Shown: positions 1 to 9,388 of the stretch, piece after piece
Layout of the letters: every line of letters begins with the position of its first letter
Numbering within the stretch: the first letter of the stretch is position 1
Source: Taklimakanibacter sp050246735
GTDB taxonomy: Bacteria; Pseudomonadota; Alphaproteobacteria; Rhizobiales; Aestuariivirgaceae
Length of the DNA stretch: 64,000 nt
Direction of reading: 5' to 3'
Assembly: GCA_050246735.1 (NCBI GenBank)
Contig: JBFWVM010000003.1
Location: 248,001-312,000, forward strand
Notes under the pieces: generated by a model
Database searches by the model: none
The model's input: only the letters and a program-made list of their open reading frames with translations
What the model was told of the DNA's origin: nothing
Translations under genes and position numbers: made by a program

Positions 1-2100
1 TACGACATCTATGGGCAACTGATCGACGGCATGGGCGCCAATCGCGGTCCCATCCGCACCGGCGGTGACAGCGGCGCCGGCAATTTCCAGAGCCCGCCGC
101 CGAGCCAGGCGCCGCTGGCGCTGTTCTCGGGGATCGTCGAGGTGGCGAGCGACGGCACCGCCGAAGTGCCCTTCGACATTCCGGCCTTCAACGGCACGAT
201 CCGCGTGATGGCGGTGGCATGGACACGGGGCAAGGTCGGCCACGCCTCGGTCGACGTCGTCGCGCGCGATCCGGTGGTGATCGCCGGCACGCTGCCGCGC
301 TTCCTCGGCGTGGGCGACCAGTCGCGCTGGCGCCTCGATCTCCTCAATGCCGAGGCCGTTCCGGGCGACTATACGCTGACCCTCACGATCGATGGACCGG
401 TCGGCGCCGATCCGGCTCTTCTCCAGCAGACCGTGACGATCGGCGCGGCAGGCTCGCGCACGCCGGTGAGCGTCCCGATCACCGCGTCGGGCATCGGCAC
501 GGCGCGGCTCACCGCGGCGCTCGCCGGTCCCGGCGACGTCCAGATCGATCAGGACTTCACCCTTGCAGTCGAGCCTGCCAACCCGCCGGTGACCCGGCGC
601 ATGGTGCATATGATCGAGCCCAATGGCGGCTTGGCGGTGGGCAGGGACCTGCTTGCCGAGATGGTGCCGGGCACGGGCGCCGTGTCGCTTTCGGTCGGCC
701 CGCTCAGCGCGCTCGACGTTCCGGGCCTCCTGCGCGACCTCGACCGCTATCCCTATGGCTGCTCCGAGCAGCTGGTCAGCCGGGCCATGCCGCTGCTCTA
801 TCTGTCGGAGCTCGGCGGCAACGATCTCGACCTCGACGGATCGGTGAAGGACCGCCTCTCCGACACGGTGCAGCGGCTGCTCGCGCGCCAGGACACCAAC
901 GGCGCCTTCGGTCTGTGGAATTCCTACAGCGGCGACCTGTGGCTCTCGGCCTATGTGACCGACTTCCTGCTCAGAGCCCGCGAAAAGGGCTTCGCGGTTC
1001 CGGAAGCCGCTCTCGGCCAGGCGGTCGACTACCTGCGCAACCAGGTGGGCAACTCGCCCTATGTGCAGCAGGGCAAGGGCGAGGACGTCGCCTATGCCCT
1101 CTACACGCTGGCGCGCGCCGGCCGGGCGCCGGCGGGCGATCTCAAATATTTCGCCGACACCAGGATCGGCGATTTCGGCACCGCCATGGCGCGGGCGCAG
1201 ATCGCGGCCGCCCTCGGCATGCTGGGCGACAAGCAGAGGGCCAATGCGGCCTTCCAGTCGGCAGCCGACGTCCTGGCGAGCGAGGCCCAAGGCGTCATCC
1301 CCGCGGCCTGGGGCTATTACGGCTCGCCCCTGCGCGACGCCGCCGCCATCGTCGCGCTGGCCGAGAACGGCAATGCCGGCCGGCCGGTGATCGAGGCGGC
1401 ACTCAAGGTGATCGGCGAGCAGCGCGCCAAGTCCCGCTACGCGTCCACCCAGGAGATGAACTGGATGGTGCTGGCGGCGCGCAACATCGTCGAGCAGGCC
1501 CGCTCGGTCGCGCTCGATGTCGATGGCTCGGCCCATCAGGGCGCCTTCTACAAGGTCTACCGGGATCAGGCTCTCGGCGAGGCGCACAAGGTCACCAATC
1601 TCGGCCCCTCGCCGCTCCAGGCCGTGGTCGCGGTGTCGGGCGCGCCGGTGGTGCCGGAGCCCGCCTCGGCGAACGGCATGTCGCTGACGCGCACCTACTA
1701 CACCCTCGACGGCAAGCCGGCCGATCCGGCGCAGGTGGCGCAGAATACGCGCCTCGTCGTGGTGCTCACCGCGAGCCGCGACGGCGGCGACCAGACCGGC
1801 AATTTCCTGCTGGTCGACCGCCTGCCGGCCGGACTCGAGATCGAGAACCCGCAGCTCGTGGCCACCGGCAGCACCGGCAGCCTGTCGTGGCTCGGCGACC
1901 TCACCGGGGTGAGCCATGCCGAGTTCCGCGACGACCGGTTCGTCGCAGCCTTCACCGACCAGACCGCCAGGCTCGCCTATATCGTGCGTGCCGTGGCGCC
2001 GGGCCGCTATGCGCTGCCGGGCGCCACCGTCGAGGACATGTACCGGCCCGAGCGCAATGCGACGCTCGCCACCACGACGATGAGCGTGGTCGAGAAGTGA
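1..2100 (+). CDS. alpha-2-macroglobulin family protein, C-terminal part (5' end outside window)
   Basis: The reading frame is open from the first base, so the start lies upstream. The visible 699 residues cover the later macroglobulin domains, the thioester domain and the C-terminal receptor-like region. The thioester motif is present as YGCSEQ, with the Cys codon at 760-762 and the Gln codon at 769-771. This CxEQ arrangement means the protein can probably still form the internal thioester that traps attacking proteases. After it come the helical-repeat segments typical of the complement-like fold. In bacteria these proteins are periplasmic lipoproteins that guard the envelope. The gene sits 2 bases before pbpC, the standard partner: PBP1C is thought to repair peptidoglycan when the envelope is breached. 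Family assignment is firm. Lipidation cannot be checked because the N terminus is missing. Confidence 0.93.
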   Translation, partial: YDIYGQLIDGMGANRGPIRTGGDSGAGNFQSPPPSQAPLALFSGIVEVASDGTAEVPFDIPAFNGTIRVMAVAWTRGKVGHASVDVVARDPVVIAGTLPRFLGVGDQSRWRLDLLNAEAVPGDYTLTLTIDGPVGADPALLQQTVTIGAAGSRTPVSVPITASGIGTARLTAALAGPGDVQIDQDFTLAVEPANPPVTRRMVHMIEPNGGLAVGRDLLAEMVPGTGAVSLSVGPLSALDVPGLLRDLDRYPYGCSEQLVSRAMPLLYLSELGGNDLDLDGSVKDRLSDTVQRLLARQDTNGAFGLWNSYSGDLWLSAYVTDFLLRAREKGFAVPEAALGQAVDYLRNQVGNSPYVQQGKGEDVAYALYTLARAGRAPAGDLKYFADTRIGDFGTAMARAQIAAALGMLGDKQRANAAFQSAADVLASEAQGVIPAAWGYYGSPLRDAAAIVALAENGNAGRPVIEAALKVIGEQRAKSRYASTQEMNWMVLAARNIVEQARSVALDVDGSAHQGAFYKVYRDQALGEAHKVTNLGPSPLQAVVAVSGAPVVPEPASANGMSLTRTYYTLDGKPADPAQVAQNTRLVVVLTASRDGGDQTGNFLLVDRLPAGLEIENPQLVATGSTGSLSWLGDLTGVSHAEFRDDRFVAAFTDQTARLAYIVRAVAPGRYALPGATVEDMYRPERNATLATTTMSVVEK

Positions 2101-2102
2101 GC

Positions 2103-4238
2103 ATGGCCGTGGAGAGCGCAAGCGCAGCGGGACGCCGGTCCCGGCGCTTCCATGTCCTCTGCGCCGTGTTCTTCATGACTGTCCTTCTCGTGAACGTCGG
2201 CGGCTTCGTCCTGTCGGAGGCGGTCGAACGGCTGGGCCCGGTGCCGCTCGGCGGCAGGCTGAGCTATTCGCCGCTGGTGGTCGATCGCAACGGCAAGCTG
2301 CTGCGGCCGTTCACGACCGAGGACGGCTATTGGCGCCTGCCCGCGGCGCCGCAAGATGTCGACCGGCGCTTCATCTCGATGCTGATCGCCTATGAGGACA
2401 AGCGCTTCTACGCGCATCATGGCGTCGATCCGATCGCCATGCTGCGCGCAGCCTGGCAGGTCCTGCGGCACGGCCGCATCGTCTCGGGCGGCTCGACCAT
2501 CACGATGCAGGTCGCCCGCCTGCTGGAGCCGCGGCCGGAGCGCACGCTCGGGGCAAAGCTCGCCGAGATGATCCGGGCGGTGCAGCTCGAGAACCGGTTG
2601 AGCAAGGACGACATCCTCGCCCTCTATCTGGCGCTCGCCCCCTATGGCGGCAATCTCGAAGGCGCGCGCGCGGCATCGCTCGCCTATTTCGGCAAGGAGC
2701 CCGCGCGTCTGTCCACCGCGGAGGCGGCGATGCTGGTGGCCTTGCCGCAGGCCCCCGAGACGCGCCGTCCCGACCGTTTCCCGCGCGGGGCGCGCGCTGC
2801 CCGCGACCGCGTCCTCGCCTTGCTTGCCGGCAAGGGCGTCATCAACGGCGACCAGGCCAGGCTGGCGAGACTCGAGCCGGCGCCGGACGGGCGCAAGCCC
2901 TTCCCGCTGCTGGCCGCGCATGTCGCAGAGCGCCTGGTCAAGCGCAATCGCGGCCCGCATGCGAGAGGTAGCCTCGTCGAGACGACGACGATCTCGCGGC
3001 CGCTGCAGCAGCAGCTCGAGAACCTCGCGCGGGAACGGGCCACGGCGCTCGGCGGCGGGGTTTCCGTCGCCATCGTCGCCGTCGACAACAAGACGGCCGA
3101 GGTCCGCGCCCATGTCGGCGGCGTCGGCTATTTCGACAAGGCGCGTGCCGGGCAGATCGATCTCGCGCAAGCGCTGCGCTCGCCAGGCTCGACGCTCAAG
3201 CCTTTCATCTATGGCCTCGCCTTCGAGGACGGGCTCGCCCATCCCGAGACGCTGGTCGACGACCGGCCGATACGGTTCGGCCTCTACAAACCGGAGAATT
3301 TCGACGACGCCTTCCAGGGCACGGTGACCATGCGCCGGGCGCTGCAACAGTCGCTCAACGTGCCTGCGGTGATGCTGCTCCATGCGATCGGCCCCAACCG
3401 GCTGATCGCGCGCATGAAGAATGCCGGCGTGGTGCCGCAATTGCCGGCCGACGCGGCGCCGGGCCTGGCCGTCGGTCTCGGCGGCGCCGGCGTCAGGCTC
3501 ACCGATCTGGCGACGCTCTATCTCGCCCTGGCGCGCGGCGGCGAGGCCGTGCCGCTCGTCTGGCGCCCGCAGGACAGAAACCTTGCGCCGGCGCCACGGC
3601 GCCTCTTCGACAAGGCGGCGGCCTGGCAGGTCGCGGACGTGCTGATCGACGCGCCGGCGCCGCTCAACGCGCTTCCCGGCAAGATCGCCTACAAGACCGG
3701 CACGTCCTACGGCTATCGCGATGCCTGGGCGGTCGGCTTCGACGGCGCCGACACGGTCGCCGTGTGGGTCGGCCGGCCGGACAACGAGCCCGTTTCCGGT
3801 CTCATCGGCCGCGCCGCCGCGGCGCCGATCCTGTTCGACGCCTTTGCCCGCATCAGCGCCCGGCGCACGCCCTTGGCCCCCGCACCCGGAGGCGTCCTCT
3901 TCGCCCGGACCTCCGAGCTTCCGCCGGCGCTGCAGCGTTTCCGCCCGGGCGGCCTGCCGGAGATCGCCGCTTCCGGGCCCGGCGATCCGCCGCTCACGAT
4001 CTCCTTTCCGCCCGAAGGAGCGCGGGTCGACCTTGCCGGCGCCGGCGGCGACATCGGCCTCGCCCTCAAGGCCATGGGCGGCGCGCCGCCTTTCACCTGG
4101 TTCGCCGACGGCGTGCCGATCGTGATCGGAGAGCCGCGCCGCGAGACCGCCTGGGAGAAACCCGCCAAGGGCTTCGCGCGGCTGTCGGTCATCGACGCAC
4201 GCGGCCGCACCGCGAGCGTCCAGGTGCGGGTGGACTAG
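2103..4238 (+). CDS. pbpC: penicillin-binding protein 1C (bifunctional transglycosylase/transpeptidase)
   Basis: A 711-residue class A penicillin-binding protein that polymerises glycan strands and cross-links peptides in the periplasm. A single N-terminal membrane anchor lies at about residues 16-38. The glycosyltransferase domain has the EDKRFYAHHGVDP motif (Glu98) and GGSTITMQ. The transpeptidase domain has the nucleophile motif STLK (Ser363), SLN, and KTGTSYG (Lys531). The last 90 residues match the PBP1C-specific C-terminal domain. The ATG at 2103 follows the macroglobulin stop by 2 bases, so the two are cotranscribed as in many proteobacteria. The same frame stays open far upstream through the macroglobulin gene, but that is a high-GC shadow and not a fusion. 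All catalytic motifs are intact. Confidence 0.95.
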   Translation: MAVESASAAGRRSRRFHVLCAVFFMTVLLVNVGGFVLSEAVERLGPVPLGGRLSYSPLVVDRNGKLLRPFTTEDGYWRLPAAPQDVDRRFISMLIAYEDKRFYAHHGVDPIAMLRAAWQVLRHGRIVSGGSTITMQVARLLEPRPERTLGAKLAEMIRAVQLENRLSKDDILALYLALAPYGGNLEGARAASLAYFGKEPARLSTAEAAMLVALPQAPETRRPDRFPRGARAARDRVLALLAGKGVINGDQARLARLEPAPDGRKPFPLLAAHVAERLVKRNRGPHARGSLVETTTISRPLQQQLENLARERATALGGGVSVAIVAVDNKTAEVRAHVGGVGYFDKARAGQIDLAQALRSPGSTLKPFIYGLAFEDGLAHPETLVDDRPIRFGLYKPENFDDAFQGTVTMRRALQQSLNVPAVMLLHAIGPNRLIARMKNAGVVPQLPADAAPGLAVGLGGAGVRLTDLATLYLALARGGEAVPLVWRPQDRNLAPAPRRLFDKAAAWQVADVLIDAPAPLNALPGKIAYKTGTSYGYRDAWAVGFDGADTVAVWVGRPDNEPVSGLIGRAAAAPILFDAFARISARRTPLAPAPGGVLFARTSELPPALQRFRPGGLPEIAASGPGDPPLTISFPPEGARVDLAGAGGDIGLALKAMGGAPPFTWFADGVPIVIGEPRRETAWEKPAKGFARLSVIDARGRTASVQVRVD

Positions 4239-4707
4239 GACAGCCAGTCACGGCGGCATATTGTCCGTCATGCCGGCGAAAGCCGGCTCCCCCGAATAGG
4301 AGCAAGCGGCGGCATCGCGCATCTGTGCAGTGCCGGAAACGAAGCCTCGGCTTCGCAAAGGCGGGAGGCCCGGTGTGGCTCCAGTGCCTATTGGTCGGTT
4401 TGTTGCGACGCTGAACCAACACCCTCATCCGCCCTGTCGGGTACCTTCTCCCGCAAGCGGCAGGGCTGTCCGGGGAAAGATTCGCGGAAGATCAAAAGAC
4501 CTCGAGAAGCAGGAGCGTATGCCGGACATCGCCATGCGGGACTCAGAAAAGCGCGACACTCTCACAGATTTTTCACCCTCTCCCGTTGCTTCGCAACGGG
4601 CGAGGGGGAAAGTCGGAGAGATCCGGCGAGCTGCCCCAATTTTCTGCGGACAGCTCTGCGCAAGCGGGAGAAGGGGGGGCGGGTCAGGCAGACGTTGTCA
4701 GCGTCCG
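4239..4707. repeat. intergenic region with dispersed palindromic repeats between convergent genes
   Basis: No gene is seen in these 469 bases. At 4427-4460 there is one half of a repeat (accctcatccgccctgtcgg, then accttctcccgc) that recurs at 23446-23470. At 4582-4600 there is a hairpin, CCCGTTGC-ttc-GCAACGGG, flanked by further complementary C- and G-rich bases. It lies between pbpC (+) and the flavoprotein gene (-), so it may end transcription from both sides. Confidence 0.6.
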
Positions 4708-5880
4708 TCAGATCACGTTTTTCTCGAAGAGCGGCGCATTCCGGGCGATGCGCGCAAAGCCGAAACGATCGAGATCCATGGTGCGGTAGGCGCCATGAAC
4801 GATCAGCTCGGCGATGGCGTTGCCAGCGCCCGGTCCCTGCTGCAGGCCGTGGCCCGAGAAGCCGTTGGCGAACAGGAAGTTCGCAACCTCGGGATGGGGG
4901 CCGATGACCGCGTTCTGGTCGAGCGCGTTGTAGTCGTAATGGCCGACCCAGGCATTGACGACCTTGATCGCCTCGAAGGCGGGCACCCGGGCGGCGAGCG
5001 TCTCCCAGATACGCTCCTCGAACCAGCCGTAGTCGACGTCCCAGTCCATCTCGACCGGCTCGTCCGCTTCCTCGGGCGACAGGCCGCAAATGAACTGCCG
5101 GCCCTCGGGACGGAAGTAGATGCCGGAAATATCGACGGTGAGCGGCGCCTCGTGCAGCGCCTCGCCGGCGTCCGGGCAATCGAGCACATAGACATAGCGC
5201 TTGCGCGGGCCGACCGGCAGCTCGATCCCCGCCATGCGGGCGAGCGCGCCGGCCCCGGTGCCGCCGGCATTGACCAGCGTGCCGCAGGCGATCTCGCCGC
5301 CGTCGGCAAGGATCAGGGAGGAGACGCGTCCGGCTGCCGTCTTCACCGCGGCGACCTCGCCCTGGACGATGTCGACGCCCTTTGCCGCCGCCGCCTTGCG
5401 GAAGAGGCTCATCAGCGAATAGGGATCGAGCCAGCCTTCGCCGCTCCTGCCGAAGCAGCCGAGCGCCAGGCCGTCGGTGACGAGCCAGGGGAACCGCCTT
5501 TGCAGATCCGGCGGGCCGAGCAACACATTGTCGGCGCCATTCGCAGCCTGGATGGTGTGGTTCTCCTCGAGGATCGCCCTGCCGTTCTCCGAAGCGAGGA
5601 TCAGATAGCCCTGCTCACGGAAGCTCACGTCGGCCTCGGGTCCGAACTCGTCCTTGAGCCGGCGCAGGATATCGAGCCCGAATTTCGACAGGTGGATATT
5701 CTCGGGCGTCGAGAACTGCTGGCGGATGCCGCCGCAGGAGCGCGCGGTGCAGCCTCTGGCATAGCTCGTGTCGCGCTCGATCAGCGCGACCGTGCCGGTG
5801 AACCCCTGCTTCTTCAGGAAATAGGCGGCGCTGCTTCCGACGATGCCGCCGCCGACGATCACAACATCATAGGCTTTCAT
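4708..5880 (-). CDS. FAD-dependent oxidoreductase, DAO family (FOXRED1/sarcosine oxidase-like)
   Basis: A 390-residue flavoprotein of the D-amino-acid oxidase/glycine oxidase superfamily. It starts with the dinucleotide-binding motif VVIVGGGIVGSSAAYFL. Near the C terminus it has the FAD-contact stretch FANGFSGHGLQQGPGAG followed by AIAELI, a signature I associate with FOXRED1-like and sarcosine-oxidase-type members. Such enzymes oxidise secondary or primary amines or amino acids and pass electrons to oxygen or to the respiratory chain. It is transcribed alone, divergently from mcl, with 114 bases between the starts. No second subunit of a heterotetrameric sarcosine oxidase is nearby, so a single-subunit enzyme is likely. 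The substrate cannot be told from the sequence. Confidence 0.88.
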   Translation of the reverse strand: MKAYDVVIVGGGIVGSSAAYFLKKQGFTGTVALIERDTSYARGCTARSCGGIRQQFSTPENIHLSKFGLDILRRLKDEFGPEADVSFREQGYLILASENGRAILEENHTIQAANGADNVLLGPPDLQRRFPWLVTDGLALGCFGRSGEGWLDPYSLMSLFRKAAAAKGVDIVQGEVAAVKTAAGRVSSLILADGGEIACGTLVNAGGTGAGALARMAGIELPVGPRKRYVYVLDCPDAGEALHEAPLTVDISGIYFRPEGRQFICGLSPEEADEPVEMDWDVDYGWFEERIWETLAARVPAFEAIKVVNAWVGHYDYNALDQNAVIGPHPEVANFLFANGFSGHGLQQGPGAGNAIAELIVHGAYRTMDLDRFGFARIARNAPLFEKNVI

Positions 5881-5994
5881 GGTGCGGCACTCTGCCCAAA
5901 GACGAAGGCACTCTCAAGCCTTTCATGGCAGGGTCAGGCTTGGCAGACATGACGGGAATGAATAGGGTTTTCCGCGAATCTGTCAGGACCGGAT

Positions 5995-6867
5995 ATGAAG
6001 ATCAGACCTCGCCGCAGCGTCCTCTATATGCCGGGCGCCAACGACCGGGCGCTCGAAAAGGCCAGGAGCCTTCCCGCCGATGCACTCATCCTCGATCTCG
6101 AGGATTCGGTCGCTCCCGAAGCCAAGGCGCAGGCCCGCGACAAGGTGATGGCCGCCGTCAGGAGCGGCGGCTATGGCTCGCGCGAGCTCGTGATCAGGGT
6201 CAATGCGATCGAGACGCCCTGGGGCGCCGGCGACCTCAAGGCCGCCGCCGCGGCAGGGCCGGACGCCGTCCTGGTGCCCAAGGTCTCGCAGCCGGGCGAC
6301 ATGGCGAGCGCCGCCAAGCTGCTCAAGGCCCACGGGGCGCCCGCCCATACGAGGCTCTGGGCGATGATGGAGACGCCGCTCGCCATCCTCAATGCCCGCG
6401 ACATCGCCGGCGCCGGCGGCGATGCCGACTTCCGCTTCTCCTGCCTGGTGCTCGGCACCAACGATCTCCTCAAGGAATCGCGCGCCAGGGCGCTCGGCGG
6501 CCGTTTCGCCATCGTCCCCTGGCTCGCCATGTGCGTGCTCGCGGCCCGGGCCTTCGGCCTCGACGTGATCGACGGCGTCTATAACGACTTCAAGGACGAG
6601 ACCGGCTTCGCAGCCGAGTGCGAGCAGGGCCGCACGCTCGGCATGGACGGCAAGACGCTCATCCATCCCTCGCAGATCGCGCCCTGCAACCGGATCTTCT
6701 CGCCCTCGGATGAGGAAGTGTCCTGGTCGCGCAAGGTGATCGAAGCCTTCGCTCTGTCGGAACACAGGGGCAAGGGCGTCATCACCGTCGAGGGCCGAAT
6801 GGTGGAGAGGTTGCATCTGGCGATGGCCGAGCGCGTCGTCGCCATAGCCGAGGCGATACTTCCGTGA
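5995..6867 (+). CDS. mcl: HpcH/HpaI aldolase/citrate lyase beta family: malyl-CoA/beta-methylmalyl-CoA lyase or malyl-CoA thioesterase
   Basis: A 290-residue CitE-like TIM-barrel enzyme. It carries RRSVLYMPG at the N terminus, LILDLEDSV (acidic metal ligands), VIRVNAI, MMETPLAI, GTNDL and the C-terminal IHPSQIAPCNRIFSPS. Family members cleave beta-methylmalyl-CoA to glyoxylate and propionyl-CoA, or hydrolyse malyl-CoA. Both are late steps of the ethylmalonyl-CoA pathway. The assignment rests on the family and on the adjacent mesaconyl-CoA hydratase gene, plus ccr, ecm and mcd within 20 kb. Lyase and thioesterase paralogs are hard to tell apart by eye, so the exact activity stays open. The stop overlaps the GTG of the following HEPN-like gene by 4 bases (GTGA). 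Confidence 0.85.
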   Translation: MKIRPRRSVLYMPGANDRALEKARSLPADALILDLEDSVAPEAKAQARDKVMAAVRSGGYGSRELVIRVNAIETPWGAGDLKAAAAAGPDAVLVPKVSQPGDMASAAKLLKAHGAPAHTRLWAMMETPLAILNARDIAGAGGDADFRFSCLVLGTNDLLKESRARALGGRFAIVPWLAMCVLAARAFGLDVIDGVYNDFKDETGFAAECEQGRTLGMDGKTLIHPSQIAPCNRIFSPSDEEVSWSRKVIEAFALSEHRGKGVITVEGRMVERLHLAMAERVVAIAEAILP

Positions 6868-7604
6868 TCGAGGCCAATAAAATCAACGACAGAATCTATA
6901 AGCAACATCTTGCTGTGTGCGAAGAGATATTTCGAGGCGAAGAATGTCGTATAATCTTCTTAAAGATATCAGATCATGCGCAAGCAATAAATGAATCCTC
7001 TTATGGACCGTTCTTTGCATCGGTGCAGGACTATGCTGTTCATCGTATGGTTCTTGCAGTACACAATATCTTTGATTCAACCAAGACAGATAAACCCAAG
7101 CTAAGTATACCTGAGATTATAAGAGAACTGCCAGCCGCTAGATTGTTCAATCCGACCGCAATCATTGATTATCTCAAGGATCTTGGCAAAGATTGTCCGG
7201 AAAGTGTCCAGGCCACTAATTTATCTAAGATAGCTCAGACCTATCTTGAGCAAGTACGGCCAACAACCAAATCTTCTGAGCGCCTACAACGTGTAGCGAA
7301 CTACCGCAACACTTGGGTTGCCCACAGGCAGGATGTCGTGCTCAAGGAGCAATCCGGTGTAAAGATAGAAGACATTGATTGGTGTTTGGATTGGGCTAAA
7401 GGATTTATCATAGCTATTGCCAATGGCTATTTGGGCACGCATTGTGGAAATGATGTGAAAAGCTTCTATACCTCCAATGATGCCGGTGTTTCGGCGCTTT
7501 GCATGAAAAGGATCCTTGAAGATCTCCATGTCGTGAAAGAAAGGCATGACGGGGGAGTCGAAAGAAGGAGGAGAAAGCGCATTGAGCGTCTCAAAAATCA
7601 ATAA
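6864..7604 (+). CDS. HEPN-domain protein, AbiU2-like, in an AT-rich insertion
   Basis: A 246-residue protein in a stretch much richer in A and T than everything around it and with unusual codon choice (many ATA, TTA and AAT codons), which points to recent acquisition. The core is alpha-helical. It has the motif RNTWVAH at residues 148-154, which fits the R-x(4-6)-H active site of HEPN ribonucleases. The sequence resembles the AbiU2 type, which occurs in abortive-infection and toxin-antitoxin settings. The C terminus is very basic (ERRRRKRIERLK). It starts at a GTG sharing 4 bases with the mcl stop and ends 23 bases inside mch, so it is wedged neatly into a metabolic operon. No antitoxin-like partner is visible next to it. 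HEPN is a good match; the biological role is inference. Confidence 0.7.
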   Translation: MIEANKINDRIYKQHLAVCEEIFRGEECRIIFLKISDHAQAINESSYGPFFASVQDYAVHRMVLAVHNIFDSTKTDKPKLSIPEIIRELPAARLFNPTAIIDYLKDLGKDCPESVQATNLSKIAQTYLEQVRPTTKSSERLQRVANYRNTWVAHRQDVVLKEQSGVKIEDIDWCLDWAKGFIIAIANGYLGTHCGNDVKSFYTSNDAGVSALCMKRILEDLHVVKERHDGGVERRRRKRIERLKNQ

Positions 7605-8637
7605 TGGAAACTTCTTCGAGGACTTCCGCCTGGGCCAGGTGATCCGCCATGCCAGCCCGCGCACCGTGACGGCGGGTGACCAGGCGCTCTATACCGCGCT
7701 TTATGGATCGCGCTTCGCCGTCCAGTCGTCCGACGCCTTCGCGCGCGCCGTCGGCTATAGCCGCGCGCCGGCCGACGATCTCCTCGTCTTCCACATCGTC
7801 TTCGGCAAGACGGTGGCCGACATCTCGCTGAACGCCGTCGCCAATCTGGGCTATGCCGACGGCCGGTTCCTGAAACCCGTCTATCCGGGCGACACGCTCA
7901 GCGCGACATCGGAAGTGATCGGCCTCAAGGAGAATTCCAACGGCAAGACCGGCACGGTCCATGTGCGCTCGACCGGCTTCAACCAGGAGGGCGAAGCGGT
8001 TCTCAGCTATGTGCGCTGGGTGATGGTGAGGAAGCGCCATGGGAAAAAGGCTGGGTCCGCCGCCAGGGTCCCCGACCTTCCCAAGGCGGTGCTGGCCGCC
8101 GATCTCGGCGCCGGCTGTCCCAAGATTGCCGGCAGGATGTGGGACGACGCGCTGGCGGGCTCGCCGCACCGCTTCAAGGATTACCGCAAGGGCGAGCGCA
8201 TCGACCATGTCGACGGCATGACGGTCGAGGAGGCCGAGCACATGCTGGCGACGCGGCTCTACCAGAACACCGCCAGGGTCCATTTCGACCAGCTCGGCGA
8301 AGCCCAGGGACGCTTCGGCCGGCGGCTCGTCTATGGCGGCCATGTCATCTCGCTGGCGCGGGCCCTCTCCTTCAACGGCCTCGGCAACGCCTTCCATGTG
8401 GCCGCCGTCAATGGCGGGCGCCATGCGGCGCCGCTCTTCGCCGGCGGCACGGTCCATGCCTGGTCGGAGATCGTCGACACCGCCGACGTGCCGGCGCAGT
8501 CCGATCTCGGGGCCCTGCGCATCGTGACCCGCGCCACGCGCGACCTGCCGTGCGGGGACTTCCCCACCAGGGAGGCGACGGCGGAAGAGCCGGGCGTCAT
8601 CCTCGAATTCGACTACTGGGCGCTGCTGCCGAGATAG
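7582..8637 (+). CDS. mch: mesaconyl-CoA hydratase (MaoC family)
   Basis: A 351-residue double hotdog-fold MaoC-type dehydratase. The N terminus GNFFEDFRLGQVIRHASPRT matches beta-methylmalyl-CoA/mesaconyl-CoA hydratases, which add water to mesaconyl-CoA to give beta-methylmalyl-CoA in the ethylmalonyl-CoA pathway. I chose the TTG at 7582 because a strong Shine-Dalgarno AGGAGGAG (7566-7573) lies 8 bases before it and the protein homology begins just after. The reading frame runs further upstream only into the HEPN-like gene. The product Mcl acts on the next substrate, so mcl and mch probably formed one operon before the HEPN gene came between them. The gene ends 26 bases before the convergent livF-like gene. 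Confidence 0.88.
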   Translation: MSVSKINNGNFFEDFRLGQVIRHASPRTVTAGDQALYTALYGSRFAVQSSDAFARAVGYSRAPADDLLVFHIVFGKTVADISLNAVANLGYADGRFLKPVYPGDTLSATSEVIGLKENSNGKTGTVHVRSTGFNQEGEAVLSYVRWVMVRKRHGKKAGSAARVPDLPKAVLAADLGAGCPKIAGRMWDDALAGSPHRFKDYRKGERIDHVDGMTVEEAEHMLATRLYQNTARVHFDQLGEAQGRFGRRLVYGGHVISLARALSFNGLGNAFHVAAVNGGRHAAPLFAGGTVHAWSEIVDTADVPAQSDLGALRIVTRATRDLPCGDFPTREATAEEPGVILEFDYWALLPR

Positions 8638-8663
8638 CGGGTCCGGCGTCCGTCCCCGGCCGG

Positions 8664-9386
8664 CTACAGCTCGCCGCCCAGATAGAGCGCCTTGACGCGG
8701 TCGTCCCTGAGGAGATCGGCGGAAGCGCCTTCGAGCGCGATGCTGCCGGTGGCGAGCGCATAGGCGCGGTGCGAGATGCGCAGGGCCATGCGGGAATTCT
8801 GCTCGACCAGGAGCACGCTGACCTTCTCGTCGCGATTGATGGCGACGATCGAGCGGGCGATGTCCTGGACGAGCTTGGGGGCGACGCCGAGCGAGGGCTC
8901 GTCGAGGAGCAGGAGCCGGGGCTTCGCCATCAGCGCCCGCCCGATCACCATCATCTGCTGCTCGCCGCCGCTCATGGTGCCGGCGGCCTGGGAATAGCGC
9001 TCCCTGAGGCGCGGGAAGCGCGTCAGCACCATGTCGAGCGAGCGCGCGATCCCGGCCTTGTCGCTGCGCGTGAAGGCGCCCATCAGCAGGTTGTCCTTCA
9101 CCGTCATATAGGGAAAGACATGGCGGCCTTCCGGCACCATGGCGATGCCCCGGCGCACCAGCTCGGCCGGGTTCGTCCCGTCGATGCGCCGGCCGTCATA
9201 ATGGATCTCGCCCGACTTGATCCTCCTCAAGCCGGTGATGGCCCTGAGGATGGAGGACTTGCCGGCGCCGTTGGCGCCGATCAGCGCCACCGTCTCGCCT
9301 TCGCTCACGGTGAGCGAGACGCCCTTCAGCGCGTAGACGCGGTCGTAATAGAGCTCGACATTCGCGAAATTGAGGATCTGGGCCAT
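8664..9386 (-). CDS. livF: branched-chain amino acid-type ABC transporter ATPase, LivF-like
   Basis: A 240-residue ATPase of the HAAT uptake family. It has Walker A GANGAGKSS, the signature SGGEQQMMVIGRAL, Walker B LLLLDEPSLG and the H-loop region LLVEQN. The LivF subtype is shown by the short length and by the VPEGRHVFPYMTV segment. It is the last gene of the five-gene minus-strand operon livJ-H-M-G-F and starts 2 bases after the livG stop. Substrates of this class include branched-chain amino acids, amides and urea. The racemase gene on the other side of the promoter region hints at a nitrogen compound. Confidence 0.92.
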   Translation of the reverse strand: MAQILNFANVELYYDRVYALKGVSLTVSEGETVALIGANGAGKSSILRAITGLRRIKSGEIHYDGRRIDGTNPAELVRRGIAMVPEGRHVFPYMTVKDNLLMGAFTRSDKAGIARSLDMVLTRFPRLRERYSQAAGTMSGGEQQMMVIGRALMAKPRLLLLDEPSLGVAPKLVQDIARSIVAINRDEKVSVLLVEQNSRMALRISHRAYALATGSIALEGASADLLRDDRVKALYLGGEL

Positions 9387-9388
9387 GG

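Noticed and set aside
219..2102. Open frame continuous with pbpC through the macroglobulin gene, which could be read as a giant fusion protein
   Set aside because: It is low-complexity Arg/Gly/Ala-rich sequence typical of high-GC shadows, and the true macroglobulin reading frame overlaps it fully.
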